Positions 7,091 through 8,750 of a stretch of DNA of 8,750 nucleotides are shown here, one piece after another. The stretch spans positions 1 to 8,750 of the forward strand of contig CAMPKJ010000211.1 in assembly GCA_946887105.1 (NCBI GenBank), read 5' to 3'. Within the stretch, counting starts at the first letter, position 1; the number at the start of each line of letters is the position of its first letter. A program made the translations under genes and the position numbers. The notes under the pieces were generated by a model, which was not told where the DNA came from, made no database searches, and was given only the letters and a program-made list of their open reading frames with translations. This DNA is from an uncultured Acidobacteriota bacterium (GTDB lineage Bacteria; Acidobacteriota; Thermoanaerobaculia; Gp7-AA8).

Positions 7091-7096
7091 CCTTTC
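7091..7096 (-). promoter_or_regulatory. Ribosome binding site of the ppiD-like gene
   Basis: On the minus strand GAAAGG is followed by 9 nt and the ATG at 7081. It supports this start over the internal ATG at codon 5. Confidence 0.6.
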
Positions 7097-7141
7097 GGGG
7101 CGAATGGAGGTGTGTGGTCGAGGTTGCAGAAAAAGCGGCGC

Positions 7142-7170
7142 AGTTTACCTATTCCCGGCACCAACGCCAA
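7142..7170 (-). promoter_or_regulatory. Candidate sigma-70 promoter for ppiD-thioesterase
   Basis: On the minus strand TTGGCG (7165-7170; four of six -35 bases) is separated by exactly 17 nt from TAAACT (7142-7147; four of six -10 bases). A start point near 7135 would give a leader of about 54 nt. The -35 abuts the upstream edge of the opposing promoter for the FecR-domain gene. Confidence 0.45.
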
Positions 7171-7185
7171 CCGTCGCGTCCTTCG

Positions 7186-7194
7186 TGCTATAAC
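7186..7194 (+). promoter_or_regulatory. Extended -10 promoter of the FecR-domain gene
   Basis: TGC followed by TATAAC gives an extended -10 (TGn plus five of six consensus bases); no -35 is recognisable at normal spacing, as is common for extended -10 promoters. The expected start point at about 7201-7202 lies only 7-8 nt before the ATG at 7209, leaving no room for a standard Shine-Dalgarno sequence, and none is seen. Confidence 0.5.
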
Positions 7195-7208
7195 TCGGCG
7201 CGCCGTCC

Positions 7209-8636
7209 ATGGCCAAGAACAGGAAGCAAAGCGGCATCGATGTCGACTGGTATCTGATCTCGATCGAGCGTCTCAAACAGATCGGGCTGGTCGTGGTTCT
7301 TCTCCTGCTCGCCGGAGCGGGCTGGTGGTTCTGGCACAACCAGAAGGGCAATCCGAAGAGCAACGCCGAGTCCGCCATCGCTCAGGCGAGGCAGGCGCTC
7401 AATGCCGTCGCTGCCGCGCCCGACTTCAACGCGCACCGTACGGAGTTCAACCGCGCGCAGGGGAAGCTCGATGAAGCGATCGCCCATCTCAACGGCACCC
7501 GTTTCGAGCAGGCCCGCGACTCCGCCGTCGTGTCGCTGACCATCAGCCGCGGCGCGCTCAACGTCTCCGATCCAGAAAGCGACGCGCAGTTCCTCACCGT
7601 GGAAGGGAACGTCGAGTACCAGAAGGGCGCTTCGGGCGAATGGAAGGACGCCGACCCGCGGCTGCAGCTCGTCAACGGCGACTGGGTGCGGACGGGCCCG
7701 CGCGCATCCGCCGAGCTGATCTTCTCGAACGGCTCGCTCTACACCGTCGGTCCGAACGCGCTGCTGGAGATCTTCTCGACCGTCAACGCGCAGACCAGCC
7801 AGAAGTCGACCGTCGTGCAGATGCGCATCGGCTCCGTCGAGGTCGCCACGGCCGCCGATGACACGTCGACCGTGCGCACGCCGGGCACACAGGTGGTGGT
7901 GGAGTCGGAGTCGACCACGCACGTCGGTGTCGATCCCGGCAAGGCGACCGCCGTCGTGGCCACGCGCGGCGCAGCCTCGGTCGCACCGGCCAGCGGCGGA
8001 CCATCCGTGCGGCTCACCGCGGGCGAGAAGGTCAGCAGCACCGCCGAGGGAGCGCTGTCGCCGGTCAAGAAACTGGTGATGGCGCCGGCGCTGCTGTCGC
8101 CGGGAGACAATCAGGTCTTCCAGCTCTCACCCGATCTCCAGGTCGACCTGATCTGGGACAAGCGCGAGGGCGCCACCGGATACATGCTGCAGGTCTCGCG
8201 CTCGCGGCTTTTCTCGACGCAGGAGATCAACACCAAGCGCACCAAGACCAACGCCGTGGCGCGGGCGACCAAGGAAGGGGCGTTCTACTGGCGCGTCGCG
8301 GCAATCGGACCGGATGGCGACGTCGGTCCGTTCTCCACGTTCCGCCGTTTCCGCGTCAGCGGCGGAGGGACGAGGCCGACCTCGGATCGCACGCCGCCGA
8401 AGCTGGTCATGAAGCAGCCCTTCCACGTCGGCAGCCAGTACTACACCATCTCCGGCAGCACCGAGCCGGGTGCCACGGTGTTCATCAACGACGAGGAAGT
8501 GGACGTCGAATCGACCGGCGCATTCCAGAAGCTCATCGCGCTCGATAAGATCGGGCCGAACTCGATCGTCATCAAGGCGATTGACGCGGCGGGCAATCAA
8601 ACGGTGGACACGCAATCGGTGATCGTGGAAGAGTAG
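7209..8636 (+). CDS. Membrane-anchored FecR-domain protein with fibronectin-like and Ig-like modules
   Basis: The 475-residue product starts at ATG 7209 with a short basic N-terminus and one transmembrane helix (about 25-42, ending WWFWH), so residues after about 45 should be extracytoplasmic. A helical, Ala-rich stretch (52-112) may form a hairpin or coiled coil. A FecR-like beta domain follows (about 127-260), with features such as LVNGDWVRTGPRASAELIF (153-171), RIGSVEV (206-212) and VRTPGTQVVV (222-231). About 293-385 resembles a fibronectin III-like module (LIWDKREGATGYMLQVS, FYWRVAAIGPDG). The C-terminus (395-473) resembles a bacterial Ig or glucodextranase-B-like domain (STEPGATVFINDEEV, AIDAAGNQ). 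Classical FecR is an anti-sigma partner of FecI with a cytoplasmic N-terminal sigma-binding domain; that domain is missing here and no sigma factor or TonB receptor gene is visible. A structural or cell-wall-binding role is therefore more likely, but unproven. Confidence 0.85.
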   Translation: MAKNRKQSGIDVDWYLISIERLKQIGLVVVLLLLAGAGWWFWHNQKGNPKSNAESAIAQARQALNAVAAAPDFNAHRTEFNRAQGKLDEAIAHLNGTRFEQARDSAVVSLTISRGALNVSDPESDAQFLTVEGNVEYQKGASGEWKDADPRLQLVNGDWVRTGPRASAELIFSNGSLYTVGPNALLEIFSTVNAQTSQKSTVVQMRIGSVEVATAADDTSTVRTPGTQVVVESESTTHVGVDPGKATAVVATRGAASVAPASGGPSVRLTAGEKVSSTAEGALSPVKKLVMAPALLSPGDNQVFQLSPDLQVDLIWDKREGATGYMLQVSRSRLFSTQEINTKRTKTNAVARATKEGAFYWRVAAIGPDGDVGPFSTFRRFRVSGGGTRPTSDRTPPKLVMKQPFHVGSQYYTISGSTEPGATVFINDEEVDVESTGAFQKLIALDKIGPNSIVIKAIDAAGNQTVDTQSVIVEE

Positions 8637-8717
8637 CGCCGCCAACCAACTGGACCTCATTTTGCACCCCGGCCCCGCGGCCACCTACGTAACTCAAGCA
8701 AGGAAACGACAAACCGA

Positions 8718-8750
8718 ATGGCTGTGAAATCGCTCCTCTCGATGTTCTCG
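8718..8750 (+). CDS. Start of an unidentified gene (3' end outside window; possibly mreB)
   Basis: Eleven codons from an ATG run off the window edge (MAVKSLLSMFS). AAGGA at 8700-8704 lies 13 nt upstream, rather far for a ribosome binding site but the only candidate. A short basic N-terminus followed by hydrophobic residues and FS is reminiscent of bacterial MreB proteins, where the ATPase motif DLAIDLGT would follow; eleven residues cannot prove this. The 81-nt gap after the FecR-domain gene holds a GC-rich inverted repeat (GGCC-CCGC-GGCC) but no terminator with a T-run and no convincing promoter, so co-transcription is possible. Confidence 0.4.
   Translation, partial: MAVKSLLSMFS

Noticed and set aside
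5783..7474. 563-codon open frame on the + strand opposite ppiD and running into the FecR-domain gene
   Set aside because: Low-complexity Arg/Leu/Val translation without recognisable domains, crossing two well-supported genes and a promoter region; an artefact of GC-rich codon use.
8668..8683. Possible terminator after the FecR-domain gene (GGCC-CCGC-GGCC)
   Set aside because: The stem is only 4 bp and no T-run follows on either strand.

Overview
The window is GC-rich, densely coded bacterial DNA with seven genes and the first codons of an eighth. Gene content (RarA, a PpiD-type periplasmic foldase, a FecR-domain protein, a secreted protein of tandem Ig-like repeats) points to a diderm bacterium. 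The repeat style of the secreted protein and the FecR/Ig architecture suggest Acidobacteriota or a similar high-GC environmental phylum. That placement is inference; there is no rRNA or other direct taxonomic marker. I see no transposon, phage, CRISPR array, tRNA or rRNA, and no gap over 300 bases without a gene.

Layout. (1) 2-619 (+): C-terminal part of an amidohydrolase-2 family metal hydrolase cut by the window edge, followed by a strong bidirectional terminator (629-657). (2) 680-2287 (-): an exported protein built of four Ig-like repeats, converging on that terminator. (3) 2288-2396: an AT-rich divergent promoter region. (4) 2397-4696 (+): a two-gene unit, a PLP-dependent threonine/serine dehydratase overlapping rarA by 4 nt. 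(5) 4704-7081 (-): ppiD-like foldase followed by a hot-dog acyl-CoA thioesterase, sharing one base; this unit converges on rarA with only 7 nt between. (6) 7082-7208: a second divergent promoter region. (7) 7209-8636 (+): a membrane-anchored FecR-domain protein with fibronectin-like and Ig-like modules. (8) 8718 onwards (+): 11 codons of a further gene, possibly mreB (weak guess).

How the parts relate. Three products act in or beyond the inner membrane (Ig-repeat protein, PpiD-like chaperone, FecR-domain protein), so the window leans towards envelope biology. Dehydratase, RarA and thioesterase are cytoplasmic housekeeping proteins. No pathway links all of them. I did not find a convincing undescribed multi-gene system. 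The items most worth a second look are the cysteine-bearing insertion in Ig repeat 3, the FecR-domain protein lacking a sigma partner in view, and two divergent promoter regions in which the + gene appears leaderless or nearly so.
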